Numbered from the stretch's first letter, positions 48,587-60,558 are shown. The stretch is 64,000 nt of DNA from Symbiodinium sp. CCMP2592 (GCA_905221615.1 CAJNDT010002857.1:62001-126000); one strand, 5' to 3'. Program-made: numbers and translations. The notes: generated from the sequence alone by a model not told the origin.

Positions 48587-49053
48587 CGATGCAGCACTTG
48601 CCGAAACCGCCGACGGTTCATGTGTTGCAGCCTACGATTAAACATGCTGGCTGCCTTTTTAAAGCCTGGAAAAGCAATGTCAGCAGAAGATTCTGTTTCC
48701 TTGCAGATGCAAGAAGGTTGCCTGCGGCCGAAGGCCTTGCCTTTGAAAGCCTTCTAGCTGAGATCTTCCCAGCTTTGCCTGAAGCGGCAATAGATCAAAA
48801 GATCTTTACCGAGCGAGGTGTGTTTCACTTGTAGCGCTCGATGTGCTTCTCAATCAATGCCTGGAGCCTCATTAGATCTTGGCCGATCTTGTGTGTCTCT
48901 CAAGGCCAAGCACTTACTTTCTTGTGCTGCGCCAGGGAACCATTGAGCCTCCACCTCGGGGAGGCCTTCCTGCCTCAGCGCAGCCAAGGCACGGCATTCA
49001 CAGCACAAGATCTTGACTCTTGTTTCTCAGCATTGCGACACGCAGCCACTTAG

Positions 49054-50160
49054 CTACGCACAGAGACAAGCATGTTGTTCGGAAGTTGACTGAGTGCTAC
49101 TCCACTTGCACTGCACTGCATGGCTCTCAGAAGGCAGCACTTTCACGCTCACCAGGCCCTCTTCCAGCCTGCAAACTGCGATGTGTTGACTGTGTCCTGG
49201 GACCGTAAGCCCGAGAAGCCTGCTTGCTTCCAAGGAGCACCACATCCTTGCCTCCAGTGGACCCATTGGTCGAAACAAAGCACTGGAGATCGGCCTGCTT
49301 CGGACTCCGTTGGCACTTTTGCACATTACCCAGGTGGAATCCGAGCCGCTGGCTGTTCGGCCTTCTTCGAGAACCTTGCCATCTACTCGGCCTTGGCATG
49401 GACACATGTGGCCACGGGCATCGACAGCTCTCACCGCTTCGAGAAGGATGACATCCAGGCACAACTTTCACAGGGCGCTACTGGATCTGAAAGGCTTCAC
49501 AGCAGGTAGATCACGTCAGATGATCTCTCAGCCTACTACGGCAATGGCCCGAATTCATGCTTCATGATATGTACAGGGTTGGCCATTCCTGCACTCTCAG
49601 AATAACCTGAAATGTCCTGCAGTTGCCAAGGGGCAAGGTTGTCTTGGATGACCTATCCGAAGTAATGCCGCATGTCTTGGTGTCCGGACAACTGGAGAAG
49701 CTGCCTCGTCATGTTACGCTGCACGTCTGCATCGCTCCCCAAGTCCGCAGCTGTCAGGTGAGAAATTCGACGATCTAGGATCTTATCGGTCCTCTTGTCT
49801 GAAAAAGTCGCCACAGATCTCAGAGGAACCCTTGAAGCACACAGACATGCACCGTAGCAGAGGTTTGTGGATGCACAGCTTGCTATGCTCAGGTCCCAGT
49901 TCAAAGACAAGGCCGCTTCTGAAGACGTGCCAATTATCAAGGCATCTGGAAGCGATTGCACAGTCTCGCGGTCGCCACAGTCGCCGTCGAAGATGCGCAG
50001 GGTGCCATCGATGCGGATGCTGAAGAGCATGAGTTTGTCACGAGCACCATAAGCCCGCGAGGAGCGGCGTTTCAGCGGGAAGCCGAAGAAGGCACCGAAG
50101 ACTTCGCCAGAGAGACTTTCACACGCTAACAGCTGCATCCTCCCTAATGCTGCAGTTTGT
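49054..50160 (-). CDS. Possible beta-propeller exons downstream of the F-box exon
   Basis: Minus-strand segments with WD-repeat flavour: DKLMLFSIRIDGTLRIFDGD (about 50040-49980), LGSDADVQRNMTRQLLQLSG (about 49740-49690) and QHIAVCRLEEGLVSVKVL (about 49190-49130). The frame through the first two is open for 750 bases (49653-50411). The plus strand also shows exon-like readings here, for instance 49641-49757 ending CAG before GTGAGA, so strand assignment is not secure. Confidence 0.3.
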
Positions 50161-50635
50161 CGTAGCAGGCTCGCCAAGGAATTCCCGTGGTACCGTGACG
50201 AGAAGGAGAGACATGCAGTTTGCAAATTGAATCCTTTTATGTGCAAGTGCATGCTCAGACTGTGAAGGCCAAGACGAAGCTTCTCGGCAGCGCGCATATC
50301 GAAGTGGACGAACTTGTTGAACTGCCGAGGAAGCAAAAGGCTTGGAACAACTACTTGCCGGACAATGAGGTTTGTAATCGCCAGCAGGCAGGCAAGCAGG
50401 CAGGCAGGCACGCACGCAGGGAGGCAGGTTTGTGAATTATTTACTTAGTTAGGTTAGGTTGGATTGAGGTTTCGCTTTAAGTTAAGCCGGTCGGAGGTGC
50501 TTAGGTTTTAGATCAGGCCTAGTTTAATAAGTTTGGTTTACATAGGAGTTAGGTTAGGTCAGGTTACGTTACGCTATGTATCGTTAAGTTAGCTCAGATT
50601 AGATCATTTTGGCAGGTAAACAGGCACGCAGGGAT

Positions 50636-50998
50636 GGCCTGATGTCTTGCGCCGCAACTGCAGAAGCCAGGAACAAGTCTCCGTGCATGGCAGACGTTGC
50701 AGAAACGGAGAGTTGCCACAGCCACTTTGTCTAGGACTGTGCAGCCGCCCAAGTCCGTAAACTCCTCGACCTTGTCTCGTACGACCAACGGGAAGAGCTT
50801 GACGTAGAAGTGCTGCCAGAAGCTGTCAGCTCGGAGGGTTGCTCGCAGTTGTTTGCAGCTTCGCATGATGTCATGGATGGTCGGAAGACTCAGAAACTCA
50901 GAGAGAACATGAAGCACTTCCGATGGAAAATCTGCAAGGGGCACGCCGAAAGCAATCACTGCATCATCTTGTTGTGGGAACAGGACGTTGCGAACATC
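50636..50998 (-). CDS. F-box protein exon with a Cys-rich tail
   Basis: F-box proteins recruit substrates to SCF ubiquitin ligases. The exon shows the F-box pattern: FPSEVLHVLSEFLSLPTI, then MRSCKQLRATLRADSFWQHF, matching the usual order of Leu-Pro start, two helices, the CK.. turn and the W..F end. Downstream, FCNVCHARRLVPGFCSCG has a CxxC...CxC pattern that may bind zinc. The segment is open from about 51016 to 50594; splice ends are not fixed. It follows the minus-strand host orientation. Beta-propeller-like segments lie on both sides, so it may be part of an F-box/WD-type protein (inference). Confidence 0.65.
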
Positions 50999-51052
50999 TT
51001 CCACCTTGCAGGGCATGTAACTAATCACATTAGCGGACACATGGAGACAAAG

Positions 51053-51400
51053 TCATTCTGTCTGCATCCAGGGATGCTGGACTCTGCTCCCCACCTGACT
51101 TCGCTTCAGCTTGAGTACCATGGTCAAGGGTTCGCAGCAGCACATGTGCCGGAGCAGCTTTGTGGTCCAATTAGTGCGGCTGAGCTCGAGGTGCGAAGAG
51201 CCCCAGCGAAGCCGAAGGTGGCTCAGCGGAAACACGGTTGGTGGCTTGTGATAAGCAACGTAGACGCGAAGATCCTCCGATCCGATCGCGAGGATACATC
51301 TCCTCCTCTCCCACAAAGCAGAGACTGAAAAGCGGCATCCAGGAGTGCGAGCTTCTGCGATCCGCTGAAGGTCTGGGCCGGCTCTGGCTCGCTCACGGCT
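51053..51400 (-). CDS. Unassigned exon upstream of the F-box exon
   Basis: Minus-strand segment containing ALWERRRCILAIGSEDLRVY and ELSRTNWTTKLLRHMCCC, open for about 110 codons. It has beta-rich composition, possibly the same gene as the F-box exon. No family is recognised. Confidence 0.35.
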   Translation of the reverse strand, partial: SRERARAGPDLQRIAEARTPGCRFSVSALWERRRCILAIGSEDLRVYVAYHKPPTVFPLSHLRLRWGSSHLELSRTNWTTKLLRHMCCCEPLTMVLKLKRSQVGSRVQHPWMQTE

Positions 51401-52039
51401 GGCCGTCGCTACCTCTCTGGCACGGCCCTGAAGGGGGCCCTGAGGGTCTTGGTCTTGACCTTTGGGGTGAAGGCTGCCAGACAAGCCCTTCGGCTCGGGC
51501 ATTGCACACATGTTCGTCGCGTAGCTTCTCAGTCTCAACTTGACCCTGCTTAGTGTAATCAAGTCTATTCCGCCCTTTGAATCGATAAACGTTACAGCGG
51601 ACAGCGTAGGTCAAACCAGTAGTTGCCCTCAAGTGCTCGCACTGCCTGAGCAAGCAAACGGCAATTGGAACAGAAACGTTGCTCCAAAGTGTCTTCCGTC
51701 ATCCGAAATCAAGCTGCTCGCCTCTCACTCCGATACAGAATCAGCACCACTGACTAGGTCAGACGCCGAATGTCCACCGGTCACCATCAATTTTTAGTTC
51801 TGTTGCTCCCCGTAGAAGAGGGCCGAAGGTTTCCTGCACGGCACGAAGTAGCTGCTACAGCTGTTCTCGCGAAGCTACTGGCAAACGCTGAAGTCATAAC
51901 CGGTCGAGCGGAAAATTGCGACATGGCGAAACCCCTCGGAACGCATCGGTTAGGTCAACGTCAATCAAGTCATGACCGACCCACTCAAGATGTTCAAACC
52001 AAGCGAAAAACAGAAGCCCCACCCGGCCCCAAACCCTAA

Positions 52040-53030
52040 CTGGCCCTAACTACCGAACACACGCTCAGCCAAGCACAGAAGCCGCCACCCCACCACCCAA
52101 GCGCCAAAAACAGTGGCGGTATCCCATCATCCCCCAAATCCCAACTGCACACACCTCCATACATGCGCACGAAGCAAGCGAAAATCAGTCGCCGCATCCC
52201 CCAAACCCGTCCAAACCCTATCTGCACGCGCCAGCGAAGACTTTTAACCCTAAGCCCAAGCCCTCTTAACCCTATACCCCAGAGACCCTTTTAATTTCAA
52301 GTTTTTCCTTTTAACCCTAATCCCTAAATCCCGGTCCGTCTTAACCCAACCCGGACCCTTTTAACCTTAAACCTTACACCGCAAACCCCTCCTAACCCTA
52401 AACCCCAAATGCCTGACCCTCTTCACCACCCTCTTAACCCTAAACCTGTAACCTTTGATGAACCCCCAATCCTCTTTAACCCTAAACCCTTAAACCCCAG
52501 ACCTTTGTAACCGTTTTGACCCAACCCGGACCTTCTTCACCCTAAACCCCAAACCCCACATGCGCTCAAAGCCAGCGGAAAAAAACACGCACCACCGGAT
52601 CAGGGTGAAAGCCGGCGACAGTGACAATAGCCCACATCCCCCAAGCGCCAATTACACGGCCCACCGAACATACGCTCAAAGCCAGCGACAACTACACATG
52701 CCACCGAACATACATTCAAAGCTCGCGACCAAACACATCTGCCGCATCCCCCGAAACCTCAACCAGACACACCACCGAACACACGACAAAAACGGTAGCC
52801 ACATCCCCCAAGCCCCAATTACATCAATTACACGCACCGTCGAACATACGCTCAAACCAAGTGACAGCTACATGCACCACCGAACACAATCCCCAAATCG
52901 AGCGACCAAATCAGTAATCAGTAGCCGCATCCCCCCAATCCCAACTTCAGGCAATACCGAACACATGCTTAAAGCAAGCGACGAAAACAGTAGCCATGTC
53001 TCCCACACTCGACTACACACACCGAGAACG
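52040..53030. repeat. Degenerate satellite with CACCGAACATACGCTCAAAG units
   Basis: Units built from CACCGAACATACGCTCAAAG, GCAAGCGACAA and CCGCATCCCCCAAAC recur at variable spacing of about 40-110 bases. The array is split by a telomere-like block (52235-52560). A 208-bp part (52590-52797) recurs at 60559-60770. Confidence 0.8.
52235..52560 (-). repeat. Degenerate telomere-like CCCTAAA block
   Basis: Many variants of TTAACCCTAA, CCCTAAACCCC and TTTTAACCCT over about 325 bases. It fits an old internal telomere repeat rather than an active chromosome end. Confidence 0.75.
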
Positions 53031-53210
53031 CAGCAGATCCCACACAAGAAAAGCCAGGTTTCAAGCAACGCCACCTGGACACGAACAACTCCCTAACATA
53101 CAACTGGCGCTGCCTTGCATGAAATTCGAAACCCCACCCAGGCACAAGATCCTGCCATCCCACCAAAGTACTGCCGCCCACGGAAGCAAAAAGCAACGAC
53201 TTTTAGTAGC

Positions 53211-53445
53211 TGGGGGGGGGTGCGGTGCAGTTGCAACCCGCTCAGACATGTGTGCACCAGGGGTGTACAGCTTGCGGGGTGGGGGGGGGGACCCCCTACG
53301 TTGCATTTCTAGCAGCTGTTACGTGGCCGAAACCCCCCCCTCGAGTTACATTGTCAATGCTCCTTACGTATGCTTCTGATTCGGCAAGCGTTTGGCCAAC
53401 CCCCCTCGAATTACATATCGAACTCCCCCCTTTGTTACATTTCAT
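53211..53445. repeat. Poly-G runs and C-run/GTTACAT repeat units
   Basis: G runs at 53211-53220 and 53279-53289, then four units made of a C run, a short spacer and a (G/A)TT(A/G)CAT word: ACCCCCTACGTTGCATTTC, CCCCCCTCGAGTTACATTG, CCCCCCTCGAATTACATAT and CCCCCCTTTGTTACATTTC. Confidence 0.75.
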
Positions 53446-53959
53446 TGGGTGTTGCATGGATGCTGTATGCTATGCCAGACCCCAGTGCGGATATGGCTGA
53501 AACCTGTGTGCGCATGCAATAAATACAGGTTCTCCGTTTGCTAGCAAATACAAGCAATAGAAAACGACGGGTAACAAGTAACAACATATTTCAAGAATAT
53601 TGAAAGCTTTGCAGAATGATCACCACTCTTTGAGTAATTTACCAACCTGGAAGGATTCCTGGCCAACTTATAACAATTCTTATCTCGTGCTGCGTAATCT
53701 CATGTTTCAACATGGGCAGTTTTTCCAAGTCAATTTCACCGCGCAACCTTATTTCGTATCCGCGTCTTCTTTCTGCCTCGCAGCGAGTCTGAGGCAGGTC
53801 GGGGGTGGAGGGAGGATGGGGGCAGCGAAGGGAGCGGGAAAACGAGATAGGTGGCTGCCACTTCTTCGTTTTGGCCTTTCGAGAGTTCCTTCCAAGCTCG
53901 GGTCTGAGGAGGGGAGGGAGGGGGAGGTGAGGGAAGGGTTGATTCGTTGTTGACTTCGC

Positions 53960-54377
53960 AAGCTCCGGTCTGGTGGAGGGCGGGGGATATGGGGGGCGAG
54001 TGGGGCGAAGCGCGTTTGGGACTCTGTGGACTACTCGAACACATGCTCTTGCTGGGACTTGTCTTGATGCTGACGGGGCTATCGGCGATCTGCTTGCTGG
54101 GACTGCCTTTGTCGGACTTGCTCCTGGTCGAGCTGCTGGACTCAGCAACCTCACAGTCGTTCTGCAATTGCGCAGGAACCAATGCCAGCTGTGCCCTCTC
54201 CTGATTCTGAACGAGCTCCACGTGATTTTTGCATTTCTCTGCATGTTCCTGCAGCGTCCGGTCGTAGACATGTTTCGTGACTTTGTAGCTGCTTTCGCCA
54301 AATTTGCTGCCACCACGCCTTGCATCCGATGAAGCGCAAATGCTGCCGCTCAGGAATGTCTCCTCACCTTTGTACAC
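53960..54377 (-). CDS. Ser/Pro-rich exon, unassigned
   Basis: Minus-strand segment open for more than 130 codons, starting MYKGEETFLSGS. It contains a helical piece (RTLQEHAEKCKNHVELVQNQ) and then a disordered Ser/Pro/Lys-rich part with SPSK and SPKR motifs that look like proline-directed kinase sites. The frame continues to 53736 in low-complexity sequence, probably past an intron border. No family is recognised. Confidence 0.45.
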
Positions 54378-54559
54378 GAGTCTTAGCCAACTGTATCGGT
54401 CTTTGTTCTGCTTGTATTATTCTTCCTCCGTCTCGACCAAATTCATGGCACTCTGATCCCCGCGAGTGCCCTCACACTTCCCCGCGCAACCAAATTCAAA
54501 TTTGCGCTATCTTAATCCTCAACCCACGAACCTCACATGCTCTGGGCAAGCCTTGACTG

Positions 54560-55280
54560 CGAACCACGACTGTGCAGTGATGTCTGTGGTCGCAAACCCC
54601 TGCTGGCTACCGATCTGAGCCTAAGCCGCTAAATCACCCGACAGCAAAGGTTCAAAATGCAACGGCGCCACTGAACGCCCCTGTCTGAAACGGACAACCC
54701 CCAAAACCCAAGATAAGATGCTTTGGTATTTAGGTTAGCCTCAAAGCCATAAGTAAAACCCACAGCGGAAAGCCAACAAGACCCTAAACGTCGAAACCCC
54801 CTAAAACTACCTCCCCCTGAAGCCCAATTTCGGGCTAAACAACCCCAAACAGCCTGTTCCCTTAGACGCCTCGGTGCTCTTGAACTGCTTCATTCGTCCC
54901 GTAACCGGCTCGAGGTCAGAGCTGGGTGTGTTGAACTGCCACCTCTTGGGCTTGTGGAGGTTAGGGTCTTGGGGGATCTTCATAGGGTTTAGGGGCTTAG
55001 GGGTCTAGGGTTTGGGGTTGAGGTTTTAGCGCCCAGGCTTCTGTGGGCTCACAAGCGGTGTAATGGTGTGGTGGTGCTTGTGCCCCGGTTGCCACCCCGT
55101 CCCTGCCAGGACGTGGGCGGGGAACCGAGTTTTCCCGTTTCGGGCAGAAGGTGGTAGTGCAGGTGGTGGTCGGTGGTGGTGGTGTTTTCTCCTCTCATGT
55201 CCAAAGACTTGGGGGAAGGAGCTTCCGTGCCTGCAAGTTTTAGGGCTACCATTTTAGAATCCTTGTCATAAGGTTGGTTC
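54560..55280. other. Stretch without an assignable gene, telomere-like pieces
   Basis: Contains degenerate TTTAGGG/GGTTTAGGGG words at 54955-55030 and CCCTAAA-type words near 54780-54820. No exon is supported. Confidence 0.45.
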
Positions 55281-55471
55281 CTACTATTTGGGCTCTCTCT
55301 TTTATTCAGCATTGCTTTTTCTACACAGAAAGCTTGCATTGATGCGCACACACACACGTACGTGGTATCGCTGCTTGGAATTGCTTACACTATCACGAAT
55401 GACAATCGCTGGCAAATTTAAGTTTGCATGGTTGTTAAAGCAAAATCACGCATGCCAGCCCCGAATTACAC

Positions 55472-55560
55472 CCCAGTTCTGGGGCCTCCGATACAGCTTC
55501 CTAAAGGGTCTTGGGGCCTCTGATACGGCTTCCTACAAAATTTTGGGGCCTCCGATAAAA
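55472..55560. repeat. Three-copy GGGGCCTCCGATA repeat
   Basis: GGGGCCTCCGATACAGCTTCC, GGGGCCTCTGATACGGCTTCC and GGGGCCTCCGATAAAAAACAG-like copies follow one another at about 33-base spacing. Confidence 0.85.
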
Positions 55561-55640
55561 AACAGCTGCGGCAATTAGGGTTTCAATGTCAGTATGAAAA
55601 ACAATGCATGAATAAGCTGTCAAAACGGCTGGTACCTACG

Positions 55641-55718
55641 GACATCATAGCTCAACGGAAAAAGCCACGCTCCTATCGTGCTGGAGAAACTTCGCGGGTT
55701 CAACTCCCACTGTCATCC
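55641..55718 (+). tRNA. tRNA-like sequence or tRNA pseudogene with pol III A and B boxes
   Basis: A box TAGCTCAACGG (55648-55658) and B box GGTTCAACTCC (55697-55707) match pol III consensus. An anticodon-like arm CACG-CTCCTAT-CGTG puts T at position 33 and CCT in the anticodon place. A longer variable arm (GGAG/CTTC) resembles class II tRNAs, which does not fit an Arg CCT anticodon. The T stem has one mismatch, and only 4 of 7 acceptor pairs form. It is more likely a decayed tRNA or a tRNA-derived SINE head than a working tRNA. Confidence 0.45.
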
Positions 55719-55739
55719 TGCATGTAGTTTAGTATCATG

Positions 55740-57180
55740 ATCCTAGTACTTCAGGGTCACTGTATACCTTAAGATCATGACGACACTACGGTGGCTGACT
55801 AAGTTAAGATAATGGTCAATGTTGGCAGGGTTTGCACCTACCTCTAAAGTAAAACCTGAAGAAATCGCCTTAAAGTAGTCCCTATTTGAGTACATTTGGG
55901 GCCAACATGTATACCGTTTCGGCGCCATCACACCCACCACAACATGCAAGCGAGTGTGAGTTATAGCAGGGTTGTACGTACACCGTATACAACCATTCAG
56001 AGTACCAATGCCTTCCATTCGGCTACTTGGCAATCTTCGGGCCTGCTTTCAAGTAGCCAATTGCAACGACCACCTGAGAGCATTCGAAGTATTTGGATTT
56101 CAAGGGTCGCCGCCCCGCAAACTTTGCACAGGTCCAGAGCTGATAGGAAGGTTTCCTTTGAGATTCATGGGTAATTTTAAATGGGGTATAACTCGGTATA
56201 ACTACGTCGAACCTCCAAGTAGGGGTCAAGGCTGGCTTAAGTTTATGGGTCTGGATGGGGACGACCTACTTTCTGCATGGAAGCGTCTACGTAACTGGTA
56301 GAGTAGCATTTGCTGTAGCTCACTAGCTTAGCGAACCGAACCTGCAAATCCTGAATCCTCAAACCCTTATCATCCTTACTTGGACAGGTCTTTTACAGAT
56401 GGGGCAAGGCGTGTGCTGCTATGAAGGTTTCATGAGCCCCAAACCCAGACAGGCTACGCCCCACAAAAAATGGACCCTAAACCCTAACCCCTACACCCTA
56501 AATCCTAAACCCTAAACCCTTAAACCCTAAACCCTGAGCCCGTGATCGTATTGTCGGAAACCTCTGTCTTCCCATGGCACCTGAGAGGATGTGCATCGCG
56601 AGGGTGGTGCCGCCAACTCCAATCTTTCTCCGGGTTCACCACCTGCTGGGGGATTCTGAGGAACCTTAAAGCGATCCTTAAAACGTGCCTTAAGGGATCC
56701 TTTCAAGGATCTTTAAGCGTTTCTAAGGGTAATTTAAAGGGCCCTCTGTGGCAGTTTCCGGTTCAAGGCTCTGTAAGACCGGCATCGAACTTCCCCTAAG
56801 GTCCATGTGCTCAGTCACATAGTACATACTTCGGTCCTGAATCATCTATATCTGGAGTGCCCTTTTTGAAATTGGTTACACGGACGCTTAGGGTTCGTGT
56901 TTAGGTCATAGGGTACCCTATACCCGAAAACCTAAACCCCCAAACCTCAACTAATCCGGAAGAGTATGAAGCATGGGCCCATGTGGGTGTACCGGGTTGA
57001 ATTCCTTGGGCTTGAAGGGTTCAGCGATTCAGCGATTGGGCTTGAGTGTTTACTCCATGCGGCGCTCTGGGTGCTGTAGCTTACAGAAACAGTGCTGGGT
57101 TGCGTAACTATGTAATGCAAGTGAGCAAGCAAGGAATCAAGCAAGTAGATAAAGTTGGGATTGCCTGTTTCATAGAACTC
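55740..57180. other. Stretch without an assignable gene
   Basis: Short frames only. Telomere-like CCCTAAA units form a fairly clean run at 56468-56538, and TTAGGG/CCTAAA pieces recur at 56888-56945. A CCTTAA/AAGG-rich patch lies at 56665-56745. Confidence 0.5.
56468..56538 (-). repeat. Internal telomere-like repeat, best preserved block
   Basis: Runs of CCCTAAACCCTAA and CCCTTAAACCCTAAACCCTG, the cleanest CCCTAAA array in the window, about ten units with small changes. Confidence 0.85.
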
Positions 57181-57339
57181 TTGATGATCCTAAGCTTGCT
57201 GTATGCAATGCTCCTGAAGGAGGGGTGCTGGCTGAACTTGAACCCTAAGACTTACCCTGAAATCTCCGTCCTCCCAGCACGGACTGCGGGGCTCGAGAAT
57301 CGACTTGGAAGCTTTGAACTGATTCGGCTGATTCGGTTT

Positions 57340-57619
57340 TGACTGCGCCACGGATCGTCCCAGGTGGCGAAGGAGCACATTTTCTTGTGGCATGATTGTG
57401 ACCCTGCGCGCGTGTTGCACGCAAAAGCTTGCATCTCTGAAGTAGTCCGTCAGCAAAGCTTCTGCAATGTGCTGCAAAGCTTCTAGGGCTCCGGTAGACA
57501 TCTTCAGCTGTTCCACTTCCAGCAGAGTTCATTGCTTCTTCAGCACATCCAGGACCAGGTTGCCAAAGGCGGCCTGCGGTACCAACAGATCTGTGGAAGC
57601 TTGAAGCTTGGCAATGCCA
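57340..57619 (-). pseudogene. Histone H3-like fold (H3/CenH3 type) with an in-frame TGA
   Basis: The minus strand reads KLQASTDLLVPQAAFGNLVL, like the H3 alphaN-alpha1 region, then a TGA at 57529-57531, then ALEALQHIAEALLTDYFRDA, SFCVQHARRVTIMPQEN and LLRHLGRS, like H3 alpha2, loop 2 and alpha3 (LCAIHAKRVTIMP in canonical H3). The segment starts after an AG acceptor at 57620-57621. No basic N-terminal tail is visible upstream, and the frame runs about 60 codons past the usual H3 end. Skipping the TGA as a 40-nt GT-AG intron is possible but would shorten alpha1/loop 1. It could be a decayed H3 variant, a divergent centromeric-type H3, or a fold-only relative. Confidence 0.6.
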
Positions 57620-57659
57620 CTGCAGTTCTAGCAGCAGTGGCAACAGGTACACCGTATCC

Positions 57660-60410
57660 AAATGGCATAGTGTAGCTTCAAGTTACAACAAACGGTGGCC
57701 TAGAGACCTAGACTTGCTTCGGTGGGGGCTGCACAAGCCACCTATAGGCATCAACTTAGCTGTTCGAACAGCTTCCTGGCGGAAATTCAGGAATAAGATG
57801 TGGCAGAACCCCTACCCCCGGCTCTATGGCTTTATTATATTGCGCACAACGATGGCCTGCTCCGAACCGTCCTGCTGCTCTGGTGCGAAAACACGGTTCC
57901 AGCTCCTGTTTTCAATCTCTGATAACCCTATGAGCTTTGGCAGAGGTTTCGGCTTCTGTTTGCACCCCGAGCCCCGACAACATAAACTTAAAGAGGCTGT
58001 GGGGTTAAGAATTTAGGATATACGGTTGACGAACTTTTGTAAAGCAAGAGCGACCATGAACTTAACTTACGAAACATTTTACGCCCTCGAGCTTCACGGA
58101 CAAAACCTAAACCCGAACTCCTCAACCCTAAGCTTTACCCGTCGAGAGCACTTGGAGGTTCATGGGTAATTATAATTTATAAGTGGGATAACTGTAGTTA
58201 ATACCGAAATTAGGGGACTTATGAATCCTACTGAACTGCCCACAAACCCCCAAGCACAACCCCAAACCCCTAAACCGTTGTAGATCCTTCATCCTGTGCC
58301 GCCCCGCCTTCGACGAGGTGCGGCGGATTTCCGTCGGGCCAAGCAGAAGTTTAGAGGGTTCGGGGCTTATTGAATTGGGTTCAACGGTTTGGGTTTAGGG
58401 CTTAGGGAAGGGGACTCCGGGTTGGGCTTCGAGGGTTTTAAATAACAGGCTAAGCTCCTGAGCAAGGGGCTGGAGGGAGTCTCTAACGCTTTGTAGGTTT
58501 CAGAGTCTTTGGAGCTTTCCATTGGTATCCAGCTCCCCCAACACTTCCATGTTACTTACCCTTTGATTTCGGAAAACCCTTGTAATTCTTGGAGCTAACC
58601 CGCATTGAGTGTGGGGTTATTTGTTTACGGGATTCTATAGGGTTTTTTGGTGTTCTTTCGGCTTTAGGTTGCCAGGTTTGGAATTAGGACTTCAGGCCTT
58701 GAGGCTTGGGTATACCTGACTGGGGAATGTAAGCCTGCACGAGAACCTTGACAGATCCCTTACTTAGAAAGGGCCCTTTTGGGCCGGGGCTGGAGGGGTG
58801 TGGGGCTGGGGTGCAAAAAACAGCCCATCTGCCAGATTGATTGTGCGGGTGTGGGTGGTTGATACGCTGGGTGCATGTGGGTGGGGGTGGGGGCAGCAGT
58901 ACAGGTTCCTTTTTGGTTGTAGAGGGATTAAAAAGGCCCAAAATTAGCCAACAAAGGTTCAAGGTTACCTACTCTACCCTGTACTATTAGGTAAGGCTTC
59001 AGAAGGGCTCGACACGAAAGTTCATGGCTGGACAACCACCCCCACCTACTCGCCGCCAGGATTTCGCGATTTCGAGCTCACAATTGAAAGTCAATTAGGA
59101 GCGTTAGGGGGGGCTAGGATTGTATGAGCTTTAGTAGAGCCAAAGATTACAGCTGTACTAATCAAACCGAAGAGACCAGAGTTTTAGGGTTTCAGGGTTT
59201 AGGGCTCAGGGCAGAGTTTAGAGCTATAGGGCTTTGGGGCTTTAGGGTTTAAAGCTTTGCTGTTTAGGGTGGGGATGTCGGCTCTACAGCCCCGCCGCGT
59301 GATGGGCGGTTTTTGTGTCGGGCTCATTATTACTCAGCCCCGAAACCCCCCCTAATATTAAATTAGAATCCCTGAAATCAAAGTTTATATTAGGGGGAGG
59401 GGGGGCATGCGATGTTAGGGGGAAGGGATTACTCTTGCAGAAAATCCAAGGCGCATGCCGGGATTCGAAACAACACAAGTTTCCATCGAAGGCATCTGCC
59501 AAACAAAAGGCTACGGCTGACTAAGCTTTACGTTGGTTCATCCCTGGAATTGTTACGATGAATGCTCTGGAAAAGCCAAAAACCCTACCTGCGGCAGTTA
59601 GGGCGCTTTCGGCAGGTGGTTGGTGCAGACCAAAGAATCACTGTCTGTCCTCGTCGAAGTCTCGTTGAAGTCTCGAACTCCAGCTCCATGGCCAAGTCGA
59701 TAAAGAACCGCAGAGAACCACGAACCGCAGCCGCTAACTGCAAAAACCAAGAAACGCTAAGAACCGCCCGAATCGCACGGAAACGCCTTTTAAGAACAGA
59801 AACGAACCGAATGGACTGGTAGAATCAAGCCCCAAAATTAAAATTAAACCCCAAGCCCTAACCCTGAAGTCTAATCGAGGCGGTCGATTCTTAAGCCTTT
59901 GTTTCCTACGTACTAAAGCCCTGAGCGAAAGGTTGGCCCGAGTATTATTTCACACCTCGCGCCGCGCGAATTTAAGGCTATTTCGGAAACTTACCTCGCA
60001 GGGCTCGCTGGGCTCGCTGTAATTTGCCCAGAGGATTCGGATGGTCAGAGCAATTTGTTCGTGGTGTTCGGTTTTCGGATTGGAGAGGGGTTGGTAAAGA
60101 TCGGGCTACCTGGGAATGGTGGTTTCTTGTTGGTTTGTTTTTTGATTTTGGTTTGCCTTCTGTTCCCCCGGCAAAGCAGCTCCAACAGCAAAAACTAAAA
60201 CAAATCCAAAACAACAACAAAACCTAAATAACGAAAAACGCTCCTCCGCGTTTGCTCCGATTGGAGTTCGACGACGAAGAGCAAAGAACAAGTACAGAAT
60301 TAATCGGAAATTAGAAAATATATGAATAGTATGAAGGAATAGACAGAGAATGAGCAAAAAAAAGAGAGAGACAGAGAGAGACGGAAAGCGAGACAGCTGC
60401 AAAACCCTCT
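57660..60410. other. Stretch without an assignable gene, telomere-like fragments
   Basis: No exon is supported. Telomere-like pieces occur at 58100-58140, 58245-58275, 58370-58440, 59180-59270 and 59835-59865. G-rich runs lie near 58790-58900 and 59390-59425. Confidence 0.5.
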
Positions 60411-60460
60411 CTCTGACCCAGAAACCCTAAACCCCAAACCCCCGCAAACCGAGATACAGA

Positions 60461-60482
60461 GAGAGAGAGAGAGAGAGAGAGA
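60461..60482 (+). repeat. (GA)n microsatellite
   Basis: AGAGAGAGAGAG run following a CCCTAAACCCCAAACCC piece at 60425-60441. A second GA run lies at 63917-63952. Confidence 0.9.
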
Positions 60483-60558
60483 CTATTTGTCGTTCTCGGC
60501 TTCGTTAGACATTACAAGCCATTAACATGTCGCCTGCTCCAACAAAAACACACACACA

